35,647 nucleotides of DNA, taken from contig CALQRA010000020.1 in assembly GCA_943332855.1 (NCBI GenBank), positions 1-35,647 on the forward strand. Reading direction: 5' to 3'. Of the stretch, positions 16,601-25,426 are shown piece by piece (positions within the stretch are counted from its first letter, which is position 1; every line of letters starts with the position of its first letter). The position numbers were made by a program, and so were the translations under genes. This stretch comes from Candidatus Kuenenia stuttgartensis. GTDB lineage: Bacteria > Planctomycetota > Planctomycetia > Pirellulales > UBA1268. Under the pieces are notes generated by a model. It saw only the letters and a list, made by a program, of their open reading frames with translations, was not told the origin of the DNA and did no database searches.

Positions 16601-17059
16601 TCAGCTGACCCTGGGGGGACGCTCGGGGGGGCCAAAAACGGCCGGGATCAAGAGGGGCTCGTCGAGGACGAGCCAGGCACCGGCGGTCGAGGCTTCGACC
16701 GGGGCAAGATTGGAGAGGAGCGCGGCCCGCTCGAGATCAGGGGGGTTGGTGGCCTCGCTCGGGGCGAGCGGGGCGACCGGGGCCCGGCCGCAGGAAGGGC
16801 CATTGCAGGGCCGACGCCGGAGGGGCTGGCCCGGCTTGGCAGTGGCAGCGTCGTCCGCTTCCCCGCTCGTCACATCCGGGGAGTGGGCCGGCATGTCGTG
16901 GCCGACGAGCCAATCGCCGCAGCTGGCTTGGGCCGACTGGAGAGAGCCCAGCGCCATCAATGCGAGCACCACCACGATCTCACAGCAGCGGAGGAACCGC
17001 GTCTGGAGAGAGCAAACGCGGGGGAACCGCGTCTGGAGATGGTGAAAAGACAGGCTCAT
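16601..17059 (-). CDS. Small secreted protein, cysteine-containing, unknown function
   Basis: A 152-residue product with a long N-region, a hydrophobic stretch ([13 protein letters not shown]) and a probable signal peptidase site at SAQAS. The mature part starts [13 protein letters not shown] and contains a [10 protein letters not shown] motif (two Cys three residues apart) in a proline-rich context. The C-terminus is hydrophobic ([18 protein letters not shown]). I recall similar Cys-Pro-rich short secreted hypotheticals in planctomycetes but cannot name a family. Support for expression comes from a good sigma-70-type promoter 84 bases upstream (17143-17172). The N-region contains an in-frame 10-codon duplication, so translation may truly begin after it, at a later start. 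It is divergent from the alcohol dehydrogenase operon. Confidence 0.6.
   Translation of the reverse strand: MSLSFHHLQTRFPRVCSLQTRFLRCCEIVVVLALMALGSLQSAQASCGDWLVGHDMPAHSPDVTSGEADDAATAKPGQPLRRRPCNGPSCGRAPVAPLAPSEATNPPDLERAALLSNLAPVEASTAGAWLVLDEPLLIPAVFGPPERPPRVS
16993..17039 (-). repeat. in-frame tandem duplication (17-bp identity, 30-bp period)
   Basis: GGAACCGCGTCTGGAGA occurs at 16993-17009 and again at 17023-17039. The 30-base period keeps the reading frame and gives [10 protein letters not shown] / [10 protein letters not shown] in the signal-peptide N-region of the small secreted protein. Confidence 0.75.
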
Positions 17060-17364
17060 GGCTTCGATACGCTGGTCGGGGGCGGATGGATCGCAGCCAG
17101 GGGACGGCCCACGCGGCCAAGCCGATTTCCACCCCTGCTCGGATAATAGTCCGCGCTCCCCGGAAGAGTCAATCGTCCAGCGCCCCGTTTTGGTGAGACT
17201 TTTTTCGCTGAGCGTTTTTCTGGTCCGTCCCGGTATGGACCCCGATGCTGGGCCATGCCGGCGCCGCGGCAGGCCTGTTTGGTACGATCCGGCCTTCTCC
17301 CTGTGGGGCCGCGCCGTTTCCGGAGCGTGGGGGGAGATACGGGAGCCGCACGGGGAGACTTCAG
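17060..17364. other. 305-bp divergent intergenic region ahead of the amine/alcohol operon
   Basis: It holds the minus-strand promoter at 17143-17172. Towards the operon it contains T-runs (around 17201-17217), a short inverted repeat GGTCC/GGACC (17222-17226, 17237-17241) and a TACGAT hexamer (17283-17288) that could be a -10, but no matching -35 is convincing. GGGGAG (17352-17357) is the likely ribosome binding site of the next gene. Confidence 0.5.
17143..17172 (-). promoter_or_regulatory. sigma-70-type promoter of the small secreted-protein gene
   Basis: Read on the minus strand: TTGACT (-35, 17172-17167), an 18-base spacer, then TATTAT (-10, 17148-17143). Both hexamers match five of six consensus bases, unusual for such GC-rich DNA. 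The start codon at 17059 lies about 84 bases downstream. This is the best promoter match I found in the window. Confidence 0.6.
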
Positions 17365-18525
17365 ATGGTCGACATGCGCCAGGGCTACGAAAATCATCTT
17401 CCCCGCCGCGTCATCACCGGCCGCGGCGCCAGTGGCCGCTTGCCCGAGATCTGCCGGGAAAGGGGCTGGAACCGGGCGTTTGTCGTCAGCGATCGGGGGG
17501 TGGAGTCAGCCGGACTCCTCGCCCCAGTGGTGGCCTCCCTGCAGGCGGCAGGCGTGCTTGCGGGAGCGTCTGCCGACGTCACTCCTGAGCCGCCGCTGAC
17601 GGATGTCTCGCGTCTGGCAGAACAGATCCGTGCGGCGGCCAGTGATGTCGTCATCGGCCTCGGCGGCGGGAGCGTCATGGATGCCACGAAGGTGGCGGCG
17701 CTGGTGGCCCTGCGAGGGGGAGGGCCGGCCGACTATGTCGGGATCGGGAAGGCCGGAGGGCGGGGCCTCCCCACGATCCTCGTGCCGACAACGGCTGGCA
17801 CCGGTTCGGAGGCGACGTTTGTGGCGATTCTGACCGACACGGCCGCCGGCACGAAGGTGGGGGTCGTCGATCCGGCGCTCCTGGCCGACGTCGCCATCGT
17901 CGATCCCGCCCTCACCGATGGCCTCCCGCCGGCGGTCACGGCCGCTGCCGGCATGGATGCGCTCGTCCACGCGATCGAGGCCTTCATCGCTCGCGTTGCC
18001 ACGCCGATCGCCCGTGGCCTCGCCCTTGAGGCGGCCCGGCACATCGGCCCGGCGCTCGAGAGAGTCTGTCGCCATCCGGGCGATGAAGAGGCGCGCGATC
18101 GGATGGCGATTGGATCGCATCTGGCTGGCATGGCCTTCGCCAACGCCTCGTGCTGCGCCGTCCACGCCCTCGCGCTCCCCCTCGGCGGGCGGTTCCACAT
18201 TCCCCATGGCGTCATCACCGGATGTTTTGCCGGGGAACTGATGCGGCACAACGCCCCAGCCAGCGCTGCCGACTTCGTGGCGCTGGGGACAGCGCTTGCG
18301 TGGGGGGCGCTTGAGCCTCAAGCCTTCGCCGACCGGCTCGATGCCACCGCCCGCGATATTGGCCTCCGTGCGGCGCTCGATCGGGTCGTTGTCCCCACGG
18401 CTGACATCGCCCCGATGGCCCGTGACGCCGCCAACAATCGCCGTCTCATCGATCCCAACCCGGTCCCCGTGACGGCGGCGGATGCCGAGCGGATCTACCG
18501 TGCCGTCCTCCAGGTCGGCGGGTGA
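17365..18525 (+). CDS. Iron-containing (group III) alcohol dehydrogenase
   Basis: A 386-residue protein from the ATG at 17365, which has GGGGAG seven bases upstream; the frame is open to 17245 without coding character. The nucleotide-binding loop is IGLGGGSVMDATK (~97-109) and the next landmark is LVPTTAGTGSEAT (~139-151). All four metal ligands are visible: Asp198 and His202 in GMDALVHAIEAF, His267 in CCAVHALALPLGG and His281 in FHIPHG. Spacing and numbering are close to E. coli FucO. It should interconvert a small primary alcohol or diol and an aldehyde with NAD(P)H in the cytoplasm. It is the first gene of a same-strand run of seven with gaps of -4 to 123 bases, and it is followed after 81 bases by an aldehyde dehydrogenase. 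Confidence 0.92.
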   Translation: MVDMRQGYENHLPRRVITGRGASGRLPEICRERGWNRAFVVSDRGVESAGLLAPVVASLQAAGVLAGASADVTPEPPLTDVSRLAEQIRAAASDVVIGLGGGSVMDATKVAALVALRGGGPADYVGIGKAGGRGLPTILVPTTAGTGSEATFVAILTDTAAGTKVGVVDPALLADVAIVDPALTDGLPPAVTAAAGMDALVHAIEAFIARVATPIARGLALEAARHIGPALERVCRHPGDEEARDRMAIGSHLAGMAFANASCCAVHALALPLGGRFHIPHGVITGCFAGELMRHNAPASAADFVALGTALAWGALEPQAFADRLDATARDIGLRAALDRVVVPTADIAPMARDAANNRRLIDPNPVPVTAADAERIYRAVLQVGG

Positions 18526-18606
18526 CCGGTCGGCATGCTGCTTCAGGCGTCAAACCACGAGCCTTCCCCCACCGTCTGCCGCGTCCTCCAGCAGTCTTCT
18601 TTCATC

Positions 18607-20088
18607 ATGAAAACCTCCCCTCCGTTCTGGTTCGAGCCTGCTCCGTGGATCGATGGTGCCTGGCGGCAGCCCCGGCGCGGCGGTGATTCAGTCACCGTCC
18701 GTAATCCGGCCACCGGCGCCCTCCTCGCCGAGGTGGGGCGTGCCGATGCCGAGAGCGTCACGGCGGCGATCGAAGGGGCGGCCCGCGCCGGGCGTGGCTG
18801 GCGCGACGTTCCGGCGGCTGCGCGCGGCGAGATTCTGAAGCGCACGGCGGTGGCGTTGCTTGCGCGGCGCGACGAGTTTGCCCGCCTTCTCACGGCCGAG
18901 CAGGGAAAGCCCTACCTCCAGGCCGCCGGCGAGGTCGACTACGCGGCGAGCTTCTTCCAGTGGTTTGGCGAGGAGGCCCGGCGCGTTCACGGGAGGATCG
19001 TCCCCCATCCGGAGGCGGGGAGGGAGTTCCTCGTCGAGCAGCGTCCAGCCGGCGTCGCCGGGTTGATCACGCCGTGGAACTTTCCGCTCGCGCAAGGGGC
19101 GAAGAAGGTTGCCGCGGCGCTCGCTGCCGGATGCACGGCGGTCTGGAAGCCGGCTGAGGCGACGCCGCTGGTGGCGCTCGCCCTGGCGCCGATCCTCGCG
19201 GCGGCGGGGCTGCCGGCGGGGGTGCTCCAGATCGTGCCGGGGAGGGGCAGCGTCGTCGGGCCGGTGCTCGCCGCGCACCCGCACGTGCGCGTCTTGAGCC
19301 TCACCGGGTCGACCGCGACCGGCAGCAGCCTGATGGCCGCCGCCGCGCCGGGCATCAAGCGGCTGTCGCTCGAGCTCGGGGGCAATGCCCCCTTCATCAT
19401 CCTCCCCGACGCCGATCTGGGATTCGTCACCGATCAGCTCGTGCACCTGAAGATGCTCGTCTCGGGGCAGGTGTGCGTGACGGCCAACCGGATCTTCGTC
19501 CCCGCCGACCGCGAAGCGGAGCTGATCGAGCGGCTCTCCACCCAGATCAAGGGATTGAAGGTCGGCGACGGCCTTGCCGAGGGGGTCGATGCCGGGCCGC
19601 TGATCCATACGGACGCCTGTCGTGACGTGCGCGGCCGCGTCGCGGAGGCGGTGGCGGCCGGGGCGAAGATCGTGGCAGAGAACCGGAGCTTCGACTCGAC
19701 TCCGGGATTGTGGGTTGAAAACTTCTCGCCGCCGACGGTCGTGGCCGGCGTGACCGACGAAATGCGGCTGGCGCGCGAGGAGATCTTCGGGCCGGTGATC
19801 CCGCTGCTCTCCTACCGGACACTCCCCGAAGCGGTGGAGCGTGCCAATGCCACCCCCCATGGCCTGGCGGCCTATGTCTATGGCACCGATCTGGGGCGGC
19901 TCCGCGCGGTGGCCTCGGCGCTCGAAGCGGGGATCGTCGGCGTCAATGAGTGGCGGCCGCTCAAGGCTGAAATCCCTTTCGGCGGGGTGAAGCAGAGCGG
20001 GATCGGTGCCGAGGGGGGGGAAGAGGGAATCCGCGAGTTCCTCGAGACGCGTGTGATCTCTCTCCCGAGGCCGGAGGTGGAGAGATGA
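18607..20088 (+). CDS. NAD(P)-dependent aldehyde dehydrogenase (succinate-semialdehyde dehydrogenase-like)
   Basis: A 493-residue ALDH-superfamily enzyme started at the ATG at 18607 (MKTSPPFWFEPAPWIDGAW). An in-frame ATG at 18535 would add 24 residues with no family similarity. Catalytic parts are complete: Asn158 in TPWNFPL, Lys181 in VWKPAEATP, the SLTGSTATG cofactor loop, Glu256 in LELGGNAP and the nucleophile Cys290 in SGQVCVTANRIF. EEIFGPVIPLL and PFGGVKQSGIGAEGG are also typical. The general look is that of the GabD/aldA branch; the actual aldehyde is unknown. In this operon it could oxidise the aldehyde released by the downstream amine oxidase. Its last codons overlap the next gene by four bases (ATGA), which implies coupled translation with the dehydratase. 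Confidence 0.92.
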   Translation: MKTSPPFWFEPAPWIDGAWRQPRRGGDSVTVRNPATGALLAEVGRADAESVTAAIEGAARAGRGWRDVPAAARGEILKRTAVALLARRDEFARLLTAEQGKPYLQAAGEVDYAASFFQWFGEEARRVHGRIVPHPEAGREFLVEQRPAGVAGLITPWNFPLAQGAKKVAAALAAGCTAVWKPAEATPLVALALAPILAAAGLPAGVLQIVPGRGSVVGPVLAAHPHVRVLSLTGSTATGSSLMAAAAPGIKRLSLELGGNAPFIILPDADLGFVTDQLVHLKMLVSGQVCVTANRIFVPADREAELIERLSTQIKGLKVGDGLAEGVDAGPLIHTDACRDVRGRVAEAVAAGAKIVAENRSFDSTPGLWVENFSPPTVVAGVTDEMRLAREEIFGPVIPLLSYRTLPEAVERANATPHGLAAYVYGTDLGRLRAVASALEAGIVGVNEWRPLKAEIPFGGVKQSGIGAEGGEEGIREFLETRVISLPRPEVER

Positions 20089-21851
20089 CGACGCGGCTGC
20101 GGTCAGAGCAGTGGTGGAACGACCCGGGCAATCCCGGCATGACCGCGCTCTATCTCGAGCGGTTTTTGAACTCGGGGCTGACCCCCGGTGAGCTCCAGGG
20201 GGGGCGGGCGGTGATCGGGATCGCTCAGTCGGCCAGCGATCTGACCCCCTGCAACCGGGTCCATCTGGAATCGGTCAAGCGCCTCTGCGACGGCGTCCGC
20301 GATGCTGGGGGGCTGCCGCTGGTCTTCCCGATGCACCCGATCCAGGAATCGGCGCGCCGGCCGACAGCCGCCCTCGATCGCAATCTCGCCTATCTGGGGC
20401 TCGTGGAGATCCTCCATGGCTATCCGCTCGACGGCGTGATCTTCACGACTGGCTGCGACAAGACGACGCCGGCGGCGCTGATGGCCGCGGTCACCTGCAA
20501 TCTCCCGGCGCTCGTCTTCAACGGTGGCCCGATGCTCAACAGCTACCTCGACGGTGAGGTGGCCGGAGCCGGCACGATCATCTGGGAGGCGCGGCGCCGG
20601 CTCGCGGCGGGGGCGATCGACGAGCGTCGTTTCATGGATCTCCTCGCCGCGTCGGCGCCGAGTGTCGGCCATTGCAACGTCATGGGGACGGCGCTGTCGA
20701 TGAACTGCCTCGCCGAGGCGCTCGGGATGGCCCTCCCCGGCACGGCGCAGATCCCCGGCCCCTATCGCGAGCGCGGCCAGGCGGCGCATGCGGTCGGAAA
20801 AAGGATCGTGGCGATGGTGGCAGAGGATCTGCGGCCTGCCCGGATCGTGACCCGCGCCGCGCTCCTCAATGCCATCCGCGTCAACACCGCCCTCGGCGGG
20901 AGCACGAATTGCCCCCCCCACATCATCGCCGTCGCCCGCCATGCCGGCATCGACCTCGATCTGCAGGACTGGGAAACCTTCGGCCATGCCCTGCCGCTCC
21001 TGGTTGACCTTCAGCCGGCCGGGGCCCATCTGGGAGAAGATTTCCACCGCGCCGGGGGCCTGCCGACGGTGATGGCCGAGCTCCTCCGGCACGGCCTCCT
21101 CGATGGCGCGCCGCTGACGGTGAGCGGGAAGACGGTGGCGGAGAACGTCGCTGCGGCCCCGCTCCCCGACGGCCGCGTCATCCGCCCGGTCACGGAGCCG
21201 CTCCGCGAGCAGGCCGGCTTCCTCGTCCTGTCCGGAAATCTGTTCGACGGGGCACTTCTGAAGACGAGCGTCATCAGCGCCGACTTCCGCCGCCGCTACC
21301 TTTCTGACCCGGGGGCCGAGGAGAGGTTTGAAGGCCGGGCGGTCGTCTTCGACAGCCCCGAGGACTATCACGCCCGGATCGACGACGCTTCGCTTGCGAT
21401 CGACGAGCGATCGCTGCTGGTCATCCGCGGCTGTGGGACGCTCGGCTTCCCCGGGAGCGGCGAGGTGGTCAACATGCTTCCCCCTGAAGCCCTCGTTCGC
21501 CGCGGGATCTCGGAGCTACCGACCCTCGGCGACGGCCGGCAGAGCGGCACCGCGGCGAGCCCCTCGATCTTGAATGCCTCCCCCGAGGCGTTTGCCGGTG
21601 GCGGCCTGGCCCGGCTGCGGACGGGCGATCGGGTCCGCGTCGATCTGGCAACGCGGCGCGTCGATGCGCTCGTGCCGGCTGCGGAGTGGGCCGCGCGCGA
21701 CACCTCCGCCTGGGACACCGTCCCCCCCGGCGTCACCCCCTGGCAGCAGCTCTACCGCGACCATGTCGGGCAGCTGCACACCGGCGGCTGCCTCGACTTT
21801 GCCTGCACGTTCCGGGATGTCTGCCGAACCGTGCCGAGGCACAGTCATTGA
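20085..21851 (+). CDS. IlvD/Edd-family dehydratase, probably for a sugar acid
   Basis: A 588-residue iron-sulfur dehydratase. Cluster cysteines are Cys56 (SDLTPCNRVH), Cys124 (FTTGCDKTTPA) and Cys197 (VGHCNVMGTALSMN). This spacing is that of the pentonate dehydratases such as L-arabinonate dehydratase, and DKTT supplies the Mg-binding Asp and Lys. ALGGSTNCPPH and GDGRQSGTAASPSIL, with the catalytic serine near the C-terminus, complete the active site. The enzyme removes water from a 2,3-dihydroxy acid to give a 2-keto-3-deoxy acid. A branched-chain amino-acid role (IlvD proper) is unlikely because no other ilv gene is near. The start overlaps the ALDH stop by four bases. The C-terminus has an extra CLDFACTFRDVC segment, seen in sugar-acid members. 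Confidence 0.88.
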   Translation: MTTRLRSEQWWNDPGNPGMTALYLERFLNSGLTPGELQGGRAVIGIAQSASDLTPCNRVHLESVKRLCDGVRDAGGLPLVFPMHPIQESARRPTAALDRNLAYLGLVEILHGYPLDGVIFTTGCDKTTPAALMAAVTCNLPALVFNGGPMLNSYLDGEVAGAGTIIWEARRRLAAGAIDERRFMDLLAASAPSVGHCNVMGTALSMNCLAEALGMALPGTAQIPGPYRERGQAAHAVGKRIVAMVAEDLRPARIVTRAALLNAIRVNTALGGSTNCPPHIIAVARHAGIDLDLQDWETFGHALPLLVDLQPAGAHLGEDFHRAGGLPTVMAELLRHGLLDGAPLTVSGKTVAENVAAAPLPDGRVIRPVTEPLREQAGFLVLSGNLFDGALLKTSVISADFRRRYLSDPGAEERFEGRAVVFDSPEDYHARIDDASLAIDERSLLVIRGCGTLGFPGSGEVVNMLPPEALVRRGISELPTLGDGRQSGTAASPSILNASPEAFAGGGLARLRTGDRVRVDLATRRVDALVPAAEWAARDTSAWDTVPPGVTPWQQLYRDHVGQLHTGGCLDFACTFRDVCRTVPRHSH

Positions 21852-21884
21852 GTCCATTGTCTTCCCGAAGGGAGTTGCCCGTTC

Positions 21885-23369
21885 ATGTCCCGTCTTTTTT
21901 GTCTGCTTCTCCTGGCGCTGTCGAGTGTCGTCGTCCCCGCCGCGGAGCTTCCGCGGAGCGCGCCTGAAGCACAGGGGGTGTCGTCGGTCGACCTGCTCGC
22001 GTTCGTCGAGGCGCTCGACGCCGCCGGCGACCCGGCCGTGGCCGATGGTCTCCACAGCGTGATGGTCGTCCGTCACGGCCAGACGATCGCCGAGGGGTGG
22101 TGGGCGCCCTACAAGCCCCAGTTGCGGCACCAGCTCTATTCGCTCTCGAAGAGCTTCACTTCAACCGCCGTGGGGATCGCGGCCGCGGAGGGGAAGCTGC
22201 GGATCGATGATCCGGTGCTCACGTTCTTTCCGGCCGAGGCCCCGGCAGATCCTTCGGCCCATCTGAAGGCGATGCGTGTGGCTGACCTCCTCCGCATGGC
22301 GACGGGGCATCAGGGGGAGCCGCCGCATCTGCGGAGCGAGCCGTGGGTGAGGCAGTTCCTCTCCCATCCGGTGCCATTCAAGCCAGGGACCCACTTTCTC
22401 TACAACACGCCGGCGACCTTCATGCAGTCGGCGATTGTTCAGAAAGCGACGGGGGAAAAGCTCCACGACTATCTGGGGCCGCGGCTCTTTGCGCCGCTCG
22501 GCATCGAGGGGGCGACCTGGGAGGAGAGCCCAGAGGGGATGAGCGTCGGTGGCTTCGGGTTGAGTGTCCGCACTGGCGACATCGCGACCTTCGGCCAGAT
22601 GCTCCTCCAGAAGGGAACGTGGGAGGGGAGGGAGATCGTCCCCGCGGCCTGGGTCGAGGAAGCAACGAGCCGGCAGGTGGCCAACGGCAGCAATCCCGAA
22701 AGCGACTGGGACCAGGGCTACGGTTACCAGTTCTGGCGCTGCCGGCATGGTGCCTTCCGCGGTGACGGGGCGTTCGGCCAATATTGCATCGTGTTGCCGG
22801 AGGAGGACGCCGTGGTGGCGATCACGTCGGGCACGCGCGACATGCAGCGCGTTCTCGACATCGTTTGGAAGAAGCTTCTGCCAGCGTTCCGGGCCGTGCC
22901 AATCCCCGCCGACGATGCGGCGGCGGCGAAGCTTACCGCCCGGCTCGCAGCGCTCCAGGTGCCGCTCCCGCCGGCGGGGGCTCTTCCCCAGGGCATGGCT
23001 GGGAAAAGGTACGACTTCGACGACAACAACGCGAAGCTCGCGTCGGTGGCCATCGAGCCGGGGGCCGACGGCGATACGGTGGTGTTCGTCGCCGATGGCA
23101 GGGAGCATCGGATTCCCTGTGGCCGGGGGACGTGGCGGACGGGTGACGTGGCGTGGGCCGGGATGCCTGCACGTCCGGCGGCCGTCGCCGGCGGCTGGGA
23201 GGGAGAGACCTTCACGCTGCGGATCTGTTTTGTCGAGACGCCGTTTGTGTCGACGGTGCGGTTGACGATGATGGACGATGAGGTGCGGATGGTGTCGGAG
23301 GCGAATGTCGGCTTCGGTGCGGTCAAACAACCGGAGCTCATCGGGAAGTCTCGTCTGCCCAACAAGTGA
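21885..23369 (+). CDS. Secreted serine hydrolase of the beta-lactamase/DD-peptidase (class C) fold
   Basis: A 494-residue protein with a clear signal peptide (FCLLLLALSSVVVPAAE). The nucleophile motif SxxK is SLSK at Ser86-Lys89 within HQLYSLSKSFTSTAVGIAAAEGKL, and the second motif is YNT (173-175) in THFLYNTPATF. GGFGLSVRTGDIATFGQMLLQKGTW and YGYQFWRC are typical of esterase-like members. The last ~150 residues form a separate strand-rich domain often found behind the hydrolase domain. Such proteins act on esters or peptides outside the cytoplasm; a true beta-lactamase role is not indicated. It sits 33 bases after the dehydratase and 54 bases before the amine oxidase, so it may release the substrate used by the operon (inference). 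Confidence 0.88.
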   Translation: MSRLFCLLLLALSSVVVPAAELPRSAPEAQGVSSVDLLAFVEALDAAGDPAVADGLHSVMVVRHGQTIAEGWWAPYKPQLRHQLYSLSKSFTSTAVGIAAAEGKLRIDDPVLTFFPAEAPADPSAHLKAMRVADLLRMATGHQGEPPHLRSEPWVRQFLSHPVPFKPGTHFLYNTPATFMQSAIVQKATGEKLHDYLGPRLFAPLGIEGATWEESPEGMSVGGFGLSVRTGDIATFGQMLLQKGTWEGREIVPAAWVEEATSRQVANGSNPESDWDQGYGYQFWRCRHGAFRGDGAFGQYCIVLPEEDAVVAITSGTRDMQRVLDIVWKKLLPAFRAVPIPADDAAAAKLTARLAALQVPLPPAGALPQGMAGKRYDFDDNNAKLASVAIEPGADGDTVVFVADGREHRIPCGRGTWRTGDVAWAGMPARPAAVAGGWEGETFTLRICFVETPFVSTVRLTMMDDEVRMVSEANVGFGAVKQPELIGKSRLPNK

Positions 23370-23423
23370 TCGACGTCCACGGTGGCCGTCGGGTGTGTCG
23401 TCGCCTTGCTCCGAGGATCAGTC

Positions 23424-25370
23424 ATGTCGCTCCCCCTCGTTCAGTGTGTGGGTTCCGGTGGCCATCCTCTCGAGCCGCTAGGCGCCGCCGAGGTTGCCGC
23501 GGCGGTGGCGATCCTGAGGCGGGGGGGAAAGATCACCCCGACGACGCGATTCGTGTCGGTGAGCCTGCACGAGCCTCCCAAGGGTCTCGTCCATGCCTTC
23601 ACGGGGACCAATCCCCCTCCCCGGAAGGCCTTCGCCGTGCTGTTCGACAATGCCAGCAACGCCTGCCATGAGGCGGTGGTGTCGATCGACGGCCAAGAGG
23701 TGGAGTCGTGGCGCCACATTCCCGGCGTGCAGCCGACGATGACGGTGGACGAGCAGGTGGAATGCGAGGCGGCGGTGCTCGCCAGCGCCGAGTTTCGCGC
23801 TGCCCTCGCCCGACACACAGGGATAAAAGATACGCGGCTGGTGATGGTCGACATCTGGAGCGCGGGCAACTATGGATCGGAGGAGGATTGCACCCGGCGA
23901 CTCGCCCGCCCGCTCTGTTTTCTCCGGTCAGATCCGACCGAGAACGGCTACGCCCGCCCGATCGAGGGAATCCGGCCGGTCGTCGATCTCAATACGATGA
24001 AGGTGATCCGCGTCGAGGAACATGGGCAGTGGGCGCTGCCGCCGGGCGCGTGCAACTACGCTGCCGATCGCGTCGCCGACCAGCGCCGCGACATCAAGCC
24101 GCTGGAGATCACCCAGCCGGAGGGCCCGAGCTTCACCGTCGAGGGCTATCAGGTCGCCTGGCAGAATTGGAAGTTCGTGATCGGGTTCAACGCCCGCGAG
24201 GGGCTGACGCTCCACCACCTCCGCTCCCGCGACGGCGACGAAGACCGCTCCATTCTCTACCGGGCGTCGCTCACGGAAATGGTGGTGCCCTACGGCGACC
24301 CAGGAGAGACGCAGCGCCGAAAAAACGCCTTCGACGTCGGCGAATATGGGATGGGGATGTGCGCCAACAGCCTCGAGCTGGGCTGCGATTGCCTGGGGCT
24401 GATCCGCTATTTCGACGCTCACCTCACGACCAGCCGAGGCGAGCCGCTCCTGGTGAAGAACGCGATCTGCATGCACGAGGAGGATTTCGGCATCCTCTGG
24501 AAGCACACCGACCGCCGGCTGGGGAAGCCCGAGGTGAGGCGGTCGCGGCGGCTGGTCGTGTCGTCGGTGTCGACGGTGGAGAATTACGAGTATGGGTTTT
24601 TCTGGTACCTCTACCAGGATGGCAACATCCAGTTTGAAGTGAAGCTGACGGGCGTGTTGTCGCTCGGTGCCGCCCCTCCCGGCGAGACTCCGCCGTGGGG
24701 TGCACTCGTGGCCGATCAGGTCTACGCCCCCAATCATCAGCACTTCTTCAACGTCCGCCTCGATGTCGACCTCGACGGCAGCGACAATTCCGTTCAGCAG
24801 ATCGACGTCGTTCCGGGGGATGCCGGCGCGGACAATCCCTTCGGAAATGCGTTTTTCACGCGGGCAACGACGCTCGCCACCGAGTCTGCGTCGCTGGCGA
24901 ATCTCTCTCTGGAGTCGGCGCGGTCCTGGAAGATCGTCAATCCGGGGCGGCTCAATGCCGTCGGGCAGCCGGTTGGGTATCGCTTTCTCCCCGGCGACAA
25001 TTGCATCCCCTTTGCTGCGCCGCAGGCGTGGTGGCGGAAGCGGGCCGGATTTGTCGATCATCATGTCTGGGTGACGCCGTTCCATCCGGAGGAGCGATTC
25101 GCGGCGGGAGACTATCCCAATCAGAGCTCCGGCGGCGATGGGCTCGTCCGCTGGACAGCTGCCGATCGGCCGATCGCTTCGACCGACGTCGTCTTCTGGT
25201 ACACCTTCGGCCACACCCATCTCCCTCGCCCCGAGGATTATCCGGTGATGCCGGCGGCTACCATCGGCTTCCTCCTCAAGCCCTCGGGGTTCTTTACGAT
25301 GAATCCCGCCAATGACGTCCCGCCGTCGCCGCCGAAGGTGGCGGCATCGGAGGGAAGTTGTTGCCATTGA
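23424..25370 (+). CDS. Copper/topaquinone primary-amine oxidase
   Basis: A 648-residue enzyme from the ATG at 23424 (GAGG eight bases upstream). The topaquinone site is STVENYEY with Tyr388 as cofactor precursor. The catalytic base is Asp304 in AFDVGEYGMG. Copper ligands are His438 and His440 in APNHQHFFNVRLD and His599 in TFGHTHLPRPEDYP, which fits the copper-site signature exactly. It oxidises a primary amine to an aldehyde with release of ammonia and hydrogen peroxide. No signal peptide is visible, so it should be cytoplasmic, as in Arthrobacter and unlike the periplasmic enterobacterial TynA. It is followed after 56 bases by an ethanolamine-type permease and preceded in the operon by aldehyde and alcohol dehydrogenases. 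I infer an amine catabolic role, possibly for ethanolamine or another short amine. Confidence 0.95.
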   Translation: MSLPLVQCVGSGGHPLEPLGAAEVAAAVAILRRGGKITPTTRFVSVSLHEPPKGLVHAFTGTNPPPRKAFAVLFDNASNACHEAVVSIDGQEVESWRHIPGVQPTMTVDEQVECEAAVLASAEFRAALARHTGIKDTRLVMVDIWSAGNYGSEEDCTRRLARPLCFLRSDPTENGYARPIEGIRPVVDLNTMKVIRVEEHGQWALPPGACNYAADRVADQRRDIKPLEITQPEGPSFTVEGYQVAWQNWKFVIGFNAREGLTLHHLRSRDGDEDRSILYRASLTEMVVPYGDPGETQRRKNAFDVGEYGMGMCANSLELGCDCLGLIRYFDAHLTTSRGEPLLVKNAICMHEEDFGILWKHTDRRLGKPEVRRSRRLVVSSVSTVENYEYGFFWYLYQDGNIQFEVKLTGVLSLGAAPPGETPPWGALVADQVYAPNHQHFFNVRLDVDLDGSDNSVQQIDVVPGDAGADNPFGNAFFTRATTLATESASLANLSLESARSWKIVNPGRLNAVGQPVGYRFLPGDNCIPFAAPQAWWRKRAGFVDHHVWVTPFHPEERFAAGDYPNQSSGGDGLVRWTAADRPIASTDVVFWYTFGHTHLPRPEDYPVMPAATIGFLLKPSGFFTMNPANDVPPSPPKVAASEGSCCH

Positions 25371-25426
25371 GATCCCCGTGGTGGTCTTGTGACGTTTGCG
25401 TCTGACACACACCAGGGGATCTGTTC

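Noticed and set aside
17201-17217. T-runs as an intrinsic terminator
   Set aside because: The preceding CGCT/AGCG inverted repeat has too small a loop and the genes on both sides point away from it.
18535-18606. earlier ATG start for the aldehyde dehydrogenase
   Set aside because: The 24 added residues show no family similarity, and conserved sequence begins just after the ATG at 18607.
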